From Cyclobacteriaceae bacterium (GTDB lineage Bacteria; Bacteroidota; Bacteroidia; Cytophagales; Cyclobacteriaceae): a stretch of DNA of 64,000 nucleotides. Below, in pieces: positions 29,464 through 38,672 of the stretch. Numbering within the stretch: the first letter of the stretch is position 1; every line of letters starts with the position of its first letter. Location of the stretch: positions 124,001 to 188,000 of the forward strand of contig JAEUTZ010000002.1 in the NCBI GenBank assembly GCA_016787725.1, given 5' to 3'. The translations under genes and the position numbers were made by a program. A model generated the notes under the pieces. The model was not told the origin of the DNA. It did no database searches and was given only the letters and a program-made list of their open reading frames with translations.

Positions 29464-32400
29464 ATGAAAATATCTGACTACGCAGTAAAGAACTATCAAT
29501 TCACGCTGGTGATCTTTCTGATGATCATTGCTCTGGGGGCAACCACCATTTTAAACATGCCTCGCTCAGAAGATCCCGAACTCAACGCCCCCCAATATCC
29601 CATTGTTGTGATTTATCCGGGCACCAGCCCGAAAGACATGGAGGAACTGGTGGCCGAACCTTTGGAACGGCAGATCAGTGAACTGGAAGATATCAAGCGG
29701 ATTAAAACCACGATTGGCGATGGAGTGGCTGTGCTCTTTGTCGAATATAAATACGAAAGTGATGTTGATGAAAAGTTTTCGGAACTGGTGCGCGAAGTAA
29801 ATGCTTTGCGAAGTGAGTTGCCTCAAAACATCGCAAGCATTGAAGTGCGGAAAGTAACTCCTTCAGACGTAAACGTGGTTCAAATTGCCCTCGTTTCCGA
29901 AAATGCTTCGCGCGACCAGATGAAAAAATATGCCGAAATCCTGCAGGAAGAGTTGGAACAAATCAAGCCTTTAAAGAAAGTGAAGATTCATGGCTTGCCG
30001 GAACGGATTGTGCGTGTGGATTTAAAGCTCGATAAACTGGCTCAGATGCGAATTCCGCTTGATGCTGTGGTGGGAAGTTTGCAAAGTGAAATCGCCAACA
30101 TACCCGGTGGTAATATCGATGCAGGGACAAAATCCTTCAACATTAAAACCAGTGGCAACTACAAAACTGCGGAGGAAATCAAAAGCACCATCATTTATTC
30201 AGCAAACAACAAAAACATTTTACTGTCCGATGTAGCCGATGTGTATCCCAGTTATGAAGAAGAGAAGCACATCACCCGGTTGAACGGTTACCGCAGTTTA
30301 TTCATAACGGCCGCCCAGAAATCCGGTGAAAACATTACTAAAACCCAACAGCTTTATTTACCGGTAATTGAAAACTTTAAATCAAAATTACCGGCCAACA
30401 TTGAGCTTGTGCATCATTTCGATCAGGCGGACAATGTGAACAAACGACTCAGTGGCCTGGGTATCGATTTCGTGATTGCCATTTTATTGGTCGCCATTAC
30501 ACTATTACCACTTGGTCAGCGGGCTGCTCTGATTGTAATGATCTCCATTCCCTTGTCACTGGCCATTGGTATCGTGCTGATGAATGCGCTCGGTTATAAT
30601 TTGAACCAGTTAAGTATCGTGGGCCTGGTGGTAGCACTCGGGTTATTGGTAGATGATAGTATTGTGGTAGTTGAAAATATTGAGCGGTGGATGCGCGAAG
30701 GTAATTCCCGACTCGAAGCGGCCTTGAAGGCCACGCAACAAATTGGGTTGGCGGTAGTGGGTTGTACGGCAACATTAATTATCGCCTTTCTTCCGTTGGT
30801 ATTTCTGCCCGAGGGTTCTGGCGAATTCATCCGGAGCCTGCCCATGGGAGTAATTACATCCGTACTGGCCTCCATGGTGGTATCGCTTACCATTATTCCA
30901 TTCCTTTCCAGTCGGTTGTTGAAAGAAAAACATGGACATCCCGATGGGAATATCTTTATGCGGGGGTTGAAGAAGTTGATTCATGGAAGCTATTCAAAAT
31001 TGTTAGACAGAGCCTTGGAAAAACCCTGGTGGACAGTCGGAGTGGCAGCTATCATCTTCGTTGCTTCCTTGCAGCTGTTCCCGGTGATTGGGTTTAGTTT
31101 ATTTCCGGCCAGTGAAAAACCACAATTTCTTGTTGAGATTACCACTCCCCTGCAATCCAACCTGCACTATACCGATAGTATTACCCGGCAGGTAGAACAG
31201 GAACTTAGCGCACAGCCACTGATTGATTATTATGCAACCAATGTTGGCAAAGGAAATCCGCGTATCTATTACAATGTTATACCTGAAAACGAACGCACGG
31301 ATTACACCCAGATTTTTGTACAATTGAAAGAACAGGTTACAGGCGATGAAAAACTTCAGCTGATAGAAAGGTTACGCACTAAGTGGACACCCTATGCCGG
31401 AGCCAAAGTAGAAGTGAAAAATTTTGAACAAGGTCCGCCCATCAATGCCCCCATTGAAGTTCGGTTGTTTGGTGACAACCTGGACTCGTTGCGCTCTTTG
31501 GCCTCGCGGGTGGAAGCCTTGTTGGCGGAAACAGCAGGAACCATCTACATCAATAATCCGGTGATGCACCTGAAATCGGATATTAAAGTTGACATTAACA
31601 AAGAAAAAGCCCAGATGCTGGGGGTGCCCACAGTGGCGATAGACCGCACCGTGAGGTTGGCTGTAGCCGGACTGAATGTTGGGAAGTTCTCGGATGAAAA
31701 CGGAGACGACATTGGCATCCTGTTAACAAAAGGAAATGCAGGAACGCCTACCCTGGATGCGCTTGAAAATCTATTTGTAAATAACCAACAAGGCCGGGCC
31801 ATTCCGCTACGCCAGGTGGCCGACTTCCGCTTTGAAGCCTCCCCTTTGAACATCAATCACTTCGATAAGATCCGGATGGTATCAGTGACTGCTTTTGTGG
31901 ACAAGGAATATCTGGTGAGCAATGTCGTTAATGACGTAATGACAAAATTAGATGAGATGGAGCTACCGGATGGTTATTCTTACGGGATGGGCGGGGAAGT
32001 GGAAAGTCGGCAGGAATCCTTTGGGGGATTTGCCAGCGTCATTATTGTTACCATCTTTCTTTTTATTGCCGTACTCATTCTCGAGTTCCGGACATTCAAG
32101 AGTACCCTCATTGTTCTTTCGGTGATTCCGCTGGGGATTGTCGGGGCAGTCCTTGCGCTTTTATTCACAGGCAATTCGTTATCGTTTGTGGCAATCATCG
32201 GACTGATTGCCCTGGCTGGCATTGAAGTTAAGAATACGATTTTGTTGGTCGACTTTACAAATCAATTGCGCGAGCAAGGTAAATCGCTGGAAGAGTCGAT
32301 CCGCGAAGCAGGTGAAGTTCGTTTTCTGCCCATCATTCTCACTTCGATGACAGCCATTGGTGGATTACTTCCCATTGCACTTTCATCCAATCCGTTGATC

Positions 32401-32535
32401 TCGCCCCTGGCAATTGTTTTGATTGGTGGTCTCATTAGCTCAACCTTACTCTCACGGGTGGTTACACCCGTTATCTATAAATTAATTCCACCCCGTGTAC
32501 AGGTGTTGGAGCCCAGTCAGGTTTTAAGCACTTAA
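29464..32535 (+). CDS. RND efflux pump permease (AcrB/HAE1-like)
   Basis: 1023 residues, normal for AcrB-type pumps. It has twelve membrane segments in two halves (first segment residues about 12-32; then 335-500; 530-550; 855-1005) with two large periplasmic loops. The proton-relay aspartates are present in the fourth segment, GLLVDDSIVVVENIERW. The conserved first loop, EDPELNAPQYPIVVIYPGTSP, is typical of the family group with nitrite- or drug-efflux-like members in Bacteroidota. The pump drives substrate export with the proton gradient. It is the last gene of the TetR-regulated operon. The substrate is unknown. Confidence 0.95.
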   Translation: MKISDYAVKNYQFTLVIFLMIIALGATTILNMPRSEDPELNAPQYPIVVIYPGTSPKDMEELVAEPLERQISELEDIKRIKTTIGDGVAVLFVEYKYESDVDEKFSELVREVNALRSELPQNIASIEVRKVTPSDVNVVQIALVSENASRDQMKKYAEILQEELEQIKPLKKVKIHGLPERIVRVDLKLDKLAQMRIPLDAVVGSLQSEIANIPGGNIDAGTKSFNIKTSGNYKTAEEIKSTIIYSANNKNILLSDVADVYPSYEEEKHITRLNGYRSLFITAAQKSGENITKTQQLYLPVIENFKSKLPANIELVHHFDQADNVNKRLSGLGIDFVIAILLVAITLLPLGQRAALIVMISIPLSLAIGIVLMNALGYNLNQLSIVGLVVALGLLVDDSIVVVENIERWMREGNSRLEAALKATQQIGLAVVGCTATLIIAFLPLVFLPEGSGEFIRSLPMGVITSVLASMVVSLTIIPFLSSRLLKEKHGHPDGNIFMRGLKKLIHGSYSKLLDRALEKPWWTVGVAAIIFVASLQLFPVIGFSLFPASEKPQFLVEITTPLQSNLHYTDSITRQVEQELSAQPLIDYYATNVGKGNPRIYYNVIPENERTDYTQIFVQLKEQVTGDEKLQLIERLRTKWTPYAGAKVEVKNFEQGPPINAPIEVRLFGDNLDSLRSLASRVEALLAETAGTIYINNPVMHLKSDIKVDINKEKAQMLGVPTVAIDRTVRLAVAGLNVGKFSDENGDDIGILLTKGNAGTPTLDALENLFVNNQQGRAIPLRQVADFRFEASPLNINHFDKIRMVSVTAFVDKEYLVSNVVNDVMTKLDEMELPDGYSYGMGGEVESRQESFGGFASVIIVTIFLFIAVLILEFRTFKSTLIVLSVIPLGIVGAVLALLFTGNSLSFVAIIGLIALAGIEVKNTILLVDFTNQLREQGKSLEESIREAGEVRFLPIILTSMTAIGGLLPIALSSNPLISPLAIVLIGGLISSTLLSRVVTPVIYKLIPPRVQVLEPSQVLST

Positions 32536-32621
32536 AATATAGACTTCAATGCTGACAAAAACATCCGGGTAGGTAATTATGATCACATAAGTTCTATTCG
32601 TATGAATGACAATTTTGTTGC

Positions 32622-32706
32622 TTACCAATCCTGTAACACCCGGCTCGGCTCATACTTTTGAACGAATTCTGCAGCGGTTAATTCCGGGGTATCAAGTGGA
32701 TACAAC
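32622..32706 (-). other. Coding-like remnant directly behind the START-domain gene
   Basis: On the minus strand, one base out of frame with the START-domain gene, the sequence continues without stop as NKLYPLDTPELTAAEFVQKY, then EPSRVLQDW and TAA. The composition is protein-like, not random. It may be a frame-shifted C-terminal extension of the START protein, with the shift within the run AGAAAATAAG, or the remnant of another gene. The rest of 32536-32621 shows nothing. Confidence 0.35.
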
Positions 32707-33324
32707 TTATTTTCTGATCAGTCGCTTCAAATTCCGGAATGATTGATAGGGTCCCTCGGCCATCGCGATGTTTACGAGCATAGGCGGAACGTAACCTCCA
32801 GGGTTAATATTCATAAAATATTTAACATGCAAGTCGGTGTGAATGGGTGTTACTTCCCAGCGGGCCTGAGAAAACGGCACCCGGATTACATCCTCACCCA
32901 AGGGATAGGCGGATGGAACGGTGTTCATCGTAAACGTGACTTTCTCGATCCCCTTTTGCACGGCAAACCTCACAATCAACTCGCGGTTGTCAACGGGCCA
33001 GGGTGCGTCAATAACCAACCGGTAAATCATGGTGTGTGAGTCCAGTTGCTCCAACAGTTTCGATTCGGCTGCGTTGTATTGCCAATTTACGTAGTTTGGA
33101 ACATCGAATAGAAAAGCTTCGAGGTCTTTTATAGTAGTACGCTCGATAACAAATTCTGCCCGCAACGACCGGAATTTACTGGTGTCCGATTTACACGTGT
33201 AGACTTGAATTCCATCCTTTTGCTTTTTCAATTCACAATCCGGTGTCTGAGCAAGGCCAATACTTTGGAATAAGAAAAGCAATTGGAAACTAAGGATCCC
33301 TTGTACCATCCACCTCGCTTCCAT
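32707..33324 (-). CDS. START-domain lipid-binding-like exported protein
   Basis: 205 residues from the ATG at 33324 (MEARWMVQGILSFQLL). The frame is open further up to 33417 but would overlap the divergent nitrilase gene, and the signal peptide begins here, ending near SIGLAQ. The mature domain has the START (helix-grip) pattern: SLRAEFVIERTTIKDLEAFL, PNYVNWQYNAAESKLLEQLD, YRLVIDAPWPVDNRELIVRF and PGGYVPPMLVNIAMAEGPYQSFRNLKRL. Such proteins bind a hydrophobic ligand; which one is not known. It is divergent from the nitrilase. A coding-like stretch continues past its stop in another frame. Confidence 0.75.
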   Translation of the reverse strand: MEARWMVQGILSFQLLFLFQSIGLAQTPDCELKKQKDGIQVYTCKSDTSKFRSLRAEFVIERTTIKDLEAFLFDVPNYVNWQYNAAESKLLEQLDSHTMIYRLVIDAPWPVDNRELIVRFAVQKGIEKVTFTMNTVPSAYPLGEDVIRVPFSQARWEVTPIHTDLHVKYFMNINPGGYVPPMLVNIAMAEGPYQSFRNLKRLIRK

Positions 33325-33403
33325 CAACCAGGTTCTTACAATTATATTGTTAATGAATGGGCTAAAGTAAGACCTTTCCCTTAATTTTAAGTCTCTCACA
33401 ACC

Positions 33404-34324
33404 ATGAATACATTCAACCCCTTTTTTGCCTCCGTTGTACAGGCCGCGCCTGTTTTCTTCGATAAGAAACAAACACTGGAAAAAATTCAAACTCTGGCAA
33501 TACAGGCTTCCGGAGAAAAGGCGAGTCTCATCCTGTTTCCGGAAGTTCTCATCCCGGGTTATCCCCGCGGATTAATCTTTGGAACCACCGTGGGGGGAAG
33601 AACACAGGAAGGTCGCGATTTGTTTTTACGGTATTGGGAAAATGCGATTGAGGTTCCAGGACCGGAAACCGACCTTCTCGCACGTACAGCGAAACAAGTG
33701 AAAGCCCTTTTGGTGGTTGGTGTTACTGAGAAGGATAAAATCAGTGACACGTTGTATTGCACCCTACTCTACTTTTCACCCGAAGGCACGCTTCTTCATA
33801 AACATCGCAAACTAAAACCCACGGCAGCCGAACGGATTCTTTGGGGAGAAGGTGATGGTTCAGATCTTACCGTTTTAGATACGCCCCTCGGCAAGGTTGG
33901 GGGATTGATTTGTTGGGAGAATTACATGCCCCTTGCGCGGACTGCTCTCTATCAGCAAGGAATTGAAATTTACCTCGCCCCTACTGCGGATTGTCGTGGT
34001 ACCTGGCAATCGACTCTGGAACACATTGCCTGTGAGGGCCGCTGCTTTGTGTTGGGGTGCAATCAATATCTTAATCGTGATCATTATCCCGAAGATTTGA
34101 AATCATTGGTCTCAGAAAATCACCCATCCTTACCCAGTTCAGGCGGCAGCTGCATCATTTCACCACTGGGAAAACGATTGGCGGGGCCACTCTACGACAA
34201 AGAGGGCATCTTAACAGTGGAAATTGATCATCGCGAAATCATCCGGGCAAAAATGGACTTTGATCCAATTGGCCATTATGCCCGGCCCGATGTCTTTGAA
34301 TTGCATATCAAATCAAAAAAATGA
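33404..34324 (+). CDS. Nitrilase-family carbon-nitrogen hydrolase
   Basis: 306 residues of the nitrilase superfamily. The catalytic triad is visible: E47 in LILFPEVLIPGYPRG, K136 in HKHRKLKPT and C170 in GGLICWENYMPLAR. The CWENYMPL sequence is characteristic of branch 1, true nitrilases that convert organic nitriles to carboxylic acids and ammonia, rather than of amidases. The substrate is not known. No signal peptide, so cytoplasmic. The ATG at 33404 overlaps the open extension of the divergent START gene, which supports the shorter start chosen there. A Dabb gene follows after 33 bases. Confidence 0.92.
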   Translation: MNTFNPFFASVVQAAPVFFDKKQTLEKIQTLAIQASGEKASLILFPEVLIPGYPRGLIFGTTVGGRTQEGRDLFLRYWENAIEVPGPETDLLARTAKQVKALLVVGVTEKDKISDTLYCTLLYFSPEGTLLHKHRKLKPTAAERILWGEGDGSDLTVLDTPLGKVGGLICWENYMPLARTALYQQGIEIYLAPTADCRGTWQSTLEHIACEGRCFVLGCNQYLNRDHYPEDLKSLVSENHPSLPSSGGSCIISPLGKRLAGPLYDKEGILTVEIDHREIIRAKMDFDPIGHYARPDVFELHIKSKK

Positions 34325-34357
34325 GTTATTCTAATACGTACTAAAAATTTATTTCCA

Positions 34358-34735
34358 ATGAAGACCTTCACACTGATCACTCTGGCTGCGCTCGCATTGA
34401 GTGCCTTTACCTTTCAGAAAAGCAAAGAAGTAAAGCACGTTGTCGTTTTTAAATACAAAGAAACCGCTACCGCGGCTCAGATTGAAGAAGTAACCGCTGC
34501 CTTTAAAGCATTAAAAAATAAGATACCCGGCATCCTTACTTTTGAATATGGTATTAACAACAGCCCCGAAAATCTGAATAAAGGATTTACGCATGTGTAT
34601 CTACTCACCTTTAAAGATGCAGCGGCACGCGACACTTATCTGCCACATCCCGAACATAAAAAGTTTGGTGAGCTGTTAGGACGACTTGGAATATTGGATG
34701 AACCGTTTGTAGTTGATTTTGAAGTGGCTAAATAA
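34358..34735 (+). CDS. Dabb (stress-response A/B barrel) family protein, exported
   Basis: 125 residues: a signal peptide (MKTFTLITLAALALSAFTFQ) followed by a dimeric alpha/beta-barrel domain with VKHVVVFKYKE, VTAAFKALKNKIPGILTFEYG and the conserved histidine-containing YLPHPEHKKFGELL. The Dabb family includes stress-induced proteins and some polyketide-cyclizing enzymes; function here is not determined. The gene lies between nitrilase and GH2 genes, same direction. Confidence 0.85.
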   Translation: MKTFTLITLAALALSAFTFQKSKEVKHVVVFKYKETATAAQIEEVTAAFKALKNKIPGILTFEYGINNSPENLNKGFTHVYLLTFKDAAARDTYLPHPEHKKFGELLGRLGILDEPFVVDFEVAK

Positions 34736-34775
34736 AAGACTGCTCGTTCAATAGACAGAAATCTAAGCCATCCAA

Positions 34776-37523
34776 ATGAAAATATTTCAAAGACTGCTGT
34801 TGGCCGGATGCTTTGCAACCACACTACAACTGTCAGCACAGACGATCCCATTACCCGAACATCCCCGGCCGGATTTTGAACGGATCCATTGGCAAAACCT
34901 GAATGGCCTCTGGCAATTTGAATTCGACTCGCTTGACCAGGGCGTATCAAAGAAATGGAATGAAGGCAACTCCATCTTCACACATAAAATCACGGTCCCT
35001 TTTCCATGGGGTTCACAGTTATCCGGAGTAAAAGATAAAGCCGACATTGCCTGGTATAAAAGGGAGATCACCATCAATCCGGAGTGGAAAAACAAAAGAA
35101 CCTTCTTAACTATTGGGGCCTCCGATTGGGAAACTACGGTGTGGCTCGATGGCAAGTTGTTAGGCACGCACCAGGGTGGTTATACCCCGTTCTCCTTTGA
35201 ATTGACAAAGCACGTTGACTATGGACATCCCCAAAAACTGGTAATAAGAGTTGACGATAAGCGAAGGGATTTTACCCTTTACGGAAAGCAAGGATATGGC
35301 AATGCGCGCGGAATCTGGCAAACTGTGTTTGTGGAGGGGCGAGGCAACGACTATATTGAAGCCATTCACTTCACGCCTGACCTTGATAAAAATCAGGTTA
35401 CCGTTACCGCTTACTTACCTACTGAAGCCACGGCAAATACCAAACTTTCTATATCCATCAAAACTGCCTCCGCTCCCATACTTAAAGAAGTCACGATTCC
35501 GAAAGGAAAAGATAAATTCAGTTTCGCTATCGCGATACCGCAACCGCACTTGTGGTCGCTGCAGGATCCTTATCTCTATGAAACGGAAGTGAAACTGGGT
35601 GACGATGCAGTGAAGACGTATTTTGGCATGCGCAAAATATCCGTTGTGAATCTTCCCGGAACGGAATTCCCCTACGTGGCCATTAACGACAAACCCGTTT
35701 ATTTACAGCTTACGCTGGACCAGTCGTATCATCCGGCAGGGTTCTATACATTTCCCAGCGATGAATTTATGCGGAAAGAAATTGAACTGGCAAAATCAAT
35801 TGGATTGAATGGGATTCGTCCCCACATCAAAGTTGAAATACCGCGCAAATTATACTGGGCCGACAAGTTAGGGGTATTAGTCATGGCCGACTTGCCCAAC
35901 AGTTGGGGTGATCCGGAGGCAAAGATGCAACGGGAAGCAGAGAATACATTTCGTGCCATGGTGAAGCGCGACTTTAATCACCCCTCTATTTTCTCCTGGA
36001 TTTTATTTAATGAAACCTGGGGCCTGCGCACTCACACAGAGGTAGACGGCAAGCGTGAAGGAAACTATCTCCCCGAAACCCAGATGTGGGTTTCTTCGAT
36101 GTATTACCTCGCCAAGTCACTGGATCCTACTCGTTTGGTGGAAGATAATTCAATATGTTGTGGCGCAGGCCATACCCAAACTGACATCAACTCTTTTCAT
36201 GATTATTTGCCAGGCTGGGAATGGGAAAGTCATTTGAAACAACTAACGGAGAAATCCTTTGAAGGAAGCACATTTCAGTTTGAAGCAGGTTTTAATCAAG
36301 GCAAACAACCCAAAATAAATTCCGAATGTGGCAATGTATGGGGTTATGAAGGCAGCACAGGCGATGTGGACTGGAGCTGGGATTACCATCGCATGCTAAA
36401 TACCTTCCGAAAATACCCGGAAATAGCCGGTTGGTTATATACCGAACATCATGACGTAATTAATGAGTGGAACGGGTATTGGCGGTTTGATCGAACGAAA
36501 AAGTACACAGGCCTGGAAGAATTGATGCCCGGAATGAGTCTGAACGATCTTCATGCTCCCGTTTACCTCTCGACCGGCAATGAGATATGCGTAACCGTAA
36601 AGGGCGGAGAACAAGTGAATGTACCGCTCTATCTTTCATCCATGAAAGGCACCGACTACGGGAAGCAACTAAAACTCTCCTATCAATTGAAATTGACTAA
36701 CACGATTGGGGAAACTTCCTTCGTTACACAAGGTTCAATAATGGTCGACTATCAACCGTACATACAAAAAGAACTGGAGTCGCTTTCGCTGGCGATGCCG
36801 GACCTGCCCGGGCTGGCAATACTCACCCTTCAACTGGAAGACTCTAAAGGAATGGTGCTCCATCGCAACTTTATGCATTTCGAAATTATTTCCGAAAGCA
36901 AGCTTCCTCATGTAGAAATTCATTCGTTGGCACCGGCTGCATTCTCTGATTCGCAATGGAGCCTAAAACAATGGAATGTATTAGATGGACTTAAAGTAAA
37001 CGGAGCCGGTACCGGATATTTTGAATACACATTCAAACTCGACAAGGCCACGAAGTCTGCGAAAGAAGCCTACTTCCTGATCGAAATCTCTGCCAAAGAA
37101 TTCTTTGCTAAAGATCGGGATCAAAAAGAAAAGACCGATGTCGATTATATGTTAGGGGGAAAGGCTTCACCCAGTGGCAATCCAAACTCCTATCCCATGA
37201 CGGATGAAAACCTGTTTAAATCAAAGATCTCGATATTAATCAATGATGAACCAGCACTTACAACCACCCTGGTCGATGATCCTGCAGACCATCGGGGCGT
37301 ATTATCATGGCACCATCAGCTAAGGGATAGGAAGTTACGGGAAGCCGGATCGTACGGGTATTTGGTAAAAGTGCCCGTTTCCAAAAAGCAATTAACTAGT
37401 TCGATAATGAAAGGTGAGCTGGTAATTCGATTGAAAACTGAAGGTGATAGCGGCATAGCCGTGTATGGAAAATCATTCGGGAGATATCCGATCGATCCTT
37501 CGTTGGTCTTGAAGGTTAAGTAG
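34776..37523 (+). CDS. Glycoside hydrolase family 2 protein
   Basis: 915 residues with a signal peptide ending near QLSAQ. The order is the GH2 sugar-binding jelly roll (about 35-190), an immunoglobulin-like domain (about 195-290), a TIM barrel (about 295-560) and a C-terminal region of unknown fold (about 570-915). The acid/base glutamate is E413 in ILFNETWGL, and E517 in KINSECGNVWG is a candidate nucleophile. GH2 enzymes are beta-galactosidases, beta-glucuronidases or beta-mannosidases; the exact specificity cannot be told. It is not next to a SusCD pair, and is separated from the signalling block by a 581-base gap. Confidence 0.87.
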   Translation: MKIFQRLLLAGCFATTLQLSAQTIPLPEHPRPDFERIHWQNLNGLWQFEFDSLDQGVSKKWNEGNSIFTHKITVPFPWGSQLSGVKDKADIAWYKREITINPEWKNKRTFLTIGASDWETTVWLDGKLLGTHQGGYTPFSFELTKHVDYGHPQKLVIRVDDKRRDFTLYGKQGYGNARGIWQTVFVEGRGNDYIEAIHFTPDLDKNQVTVTAYLPTEATANTKLSISIKTASAPILKEVTIPKGKDKFSFAIAIPQPHLWSLQDPYLYETEVKLGDDAVKTYFGMRKISVVNLPGTEFPYVAINDKPVYLQLTLDQSYHPAGFYTFPSDEFMRKEIELAKSIGLNGIRPHIKVEIPRKLYWADKLGVLVMADLPNSWGDPEAKMQREAENTFRAMVKRDFNHPSIFSWILFNETWGLRTHTEVDGKREGNYLPETQMWVSSMYYLAKSLDPTRLVEDNSICCGAGHTQTDINSFHDYLPGWEWESHLKQLTEKSFEGSTFQFEAGFNQGKQPKINSECGNVWGYEGSTGDVDWSWDYHRMLNTFRKYPEIAGWLYTEHHDVINEWNGYWRFDRTKKYTGLEELMPGMSLNDLHAPVYLSTGNEICVTVKGGEQVNVPLYLSSMKGTDYGKQLKLSYQLKLTNTIGETSFVTQGSIMVDYQPYIQKELESLSLAMPDLPGLAILTLQLEDSKGMVLHRNFMHFEIISESKLPHVEIHSLAPAAFSDSQWSLKQWNVLDGLKVNGAGTGYFEYTFKLDKATKSAKEAYFLIEISAKEFFAKDRDQKEKTDVDYMLGGKASPSGNPNSYPMTDENLFKSKISILINDEPALTTTLVDDPADHRGVLSWHHQLRDRKLREAGSYGYLVKVPVSKKQLTSSIMKGELVIRLKTEGDSGIAVYGKSFGRYPIDPSLVLKVK

Positions 37524-37629
37524 TATTTGAATGCTAATCTTTGACTGAGGAAGCATCCAGCCCTCAAGAAAGGCGGTTGGTTTGGCATTTTCCTAAAGAT
37601 GCGAGACTTTTATCTTGATGGTATAAAAA

Positions 37630-37660
37630 AAGCCCTTAACTTATTGAAAGTCAAAGGCTT
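37630..37660 (-). terminator. Hairpin with T-run on the minus strand, in a 581-base gap
   Basis: Imperfect inverted repeat AAGCC/GGCTT, TT/AA, ACTT/AAGT with two single mismatches; on the minus strand it ends in a run of T. No minus-strand gene precedes it, so it may be a leftover from a lost gene. The rest of 37524-38104 shows no complete gene; at 37860-37931 a 23-codon frame starts MKKQTRRKFQQ, which resembles the start of IS3 OrfA proteins. Confidence 0.45.
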
Positions 37661-38104
37661 GGTAGTACCAAACAGTCAATTATCGAACCACATTGTGGAT
37701 CGTCTAGTAAATTTTCGAACGACTTTGTTAGCCGCTATGAAATTCCTGGCAGAATTAAGAGGTCGGTAATTAATCTTAGATCTCAATACACTATTGTAAT
37801 ACTCCCCAAAATTAAGACCATAAGGTTAGTTAATAACAGAATCGATAAATTGACAAACCATGAAGAAACAAACCAGACGGAAATTCCAACAAGGGTTGAC
37901 GATAATAATTGCTATATTCGAGTGTAGCTAATCAAGGGAAGCTTACACATCGTTTGGTAGCGATGATTAGCTATCAACTTCGCTGATCAACAAATAATTC
38001 ATTTTTATAATTGCTTTGTTTTATTTAGGCAACAGTAATAAATTCGATGGCCAAATTCCACCTCGCCTTGAGATATATCTGTAAGACTGCTGATTGATAT
38101 TACT

Positions 38105-38548
38105 ATGTTAGACAAGGAATTTAAAATTTTATTAGTAGAAGATAACCCCGGGGATGCGGAACTGACCATACGTTCTTTGAAAAAAAATAATCTTGGAAAG
38201 GGGTTGGTTCATTTAGAAAATGGAGAGGAAGCCATCGAATACATTTTTGCACAAGGGGCATTCGCGGAGAGAAAAATTGCAGATGCGCCTAATGTAATAT
38301 TGATGGATATCAATATGCCCAAAGTAAGCGGTCTGGAAGTATTGCGAAAATTGAAGTCAGACGAGCGAACAAAAATAATTCCGGTGATCATGCTTACTGC
38401 TTCCAAAGACGAGCCGGATATCAAGGAATGCTACAGCCTGGGCGTTAACAGCTATCTTGTAAAACCAGTGCAATACGAGGAGTTTGTACGGGTGGTAAAA
38501 GAATTGGGATTGTATTGGCAATTATTAAAGCAATTGCCTTCAAAGTAA
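38105..38548 (+). CDS. Single-domain response regulator (Rcp1-like receiver)
   Basis: 147 residues consisting only of a receiver domain. The acidic pocket (E12, D13 in LLVEDNPGDAELT), the phospho-acceptor D68 (VILMDINMPKVSG), T/S in MLTASKDE and the lysine in SYLVKPV are in place. The N-terminus VEDNPGDAELTIRSLKK and the absence of an output domain are typical of the Rcp1 type, which relays phosphate between kinases. It is about 125 bases ahead of the multi-PAS kinase and is a close paralogue of the receiver at 44613. Confidence 0.93.
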   Translation: MLDKEFKILLVEDNPGDAELTIRSLKKNNLGKGLVHLENGEEAIEYIFAQGAFAERKIADAPNVILMDINMPKVSGLEVLRKLKSDERTKIIPVIMLTASKDEPDIKECYSLGVNSYLVKPVQYEEFVRVVKELGLYWQLLKQLPSK

Positions 38549-38672
38549 TCTGAACAAGAGAAGTCCTTTATTTCTACTCGAGTATTCTTCGGATCCTTGG
38601 AAATCCTTCCAATCAGATATAGATAATCGGATGTAAATTTCTATATTGATTCATTGAACTAAAATAATTTAG

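Noticed and set aside
37524-37760. Duplicate of the tRNA-Glu 3' end as an attachment site
   Set aside because: Only ATCGAACC (8 bases) is shared, too short to support an attachment site.
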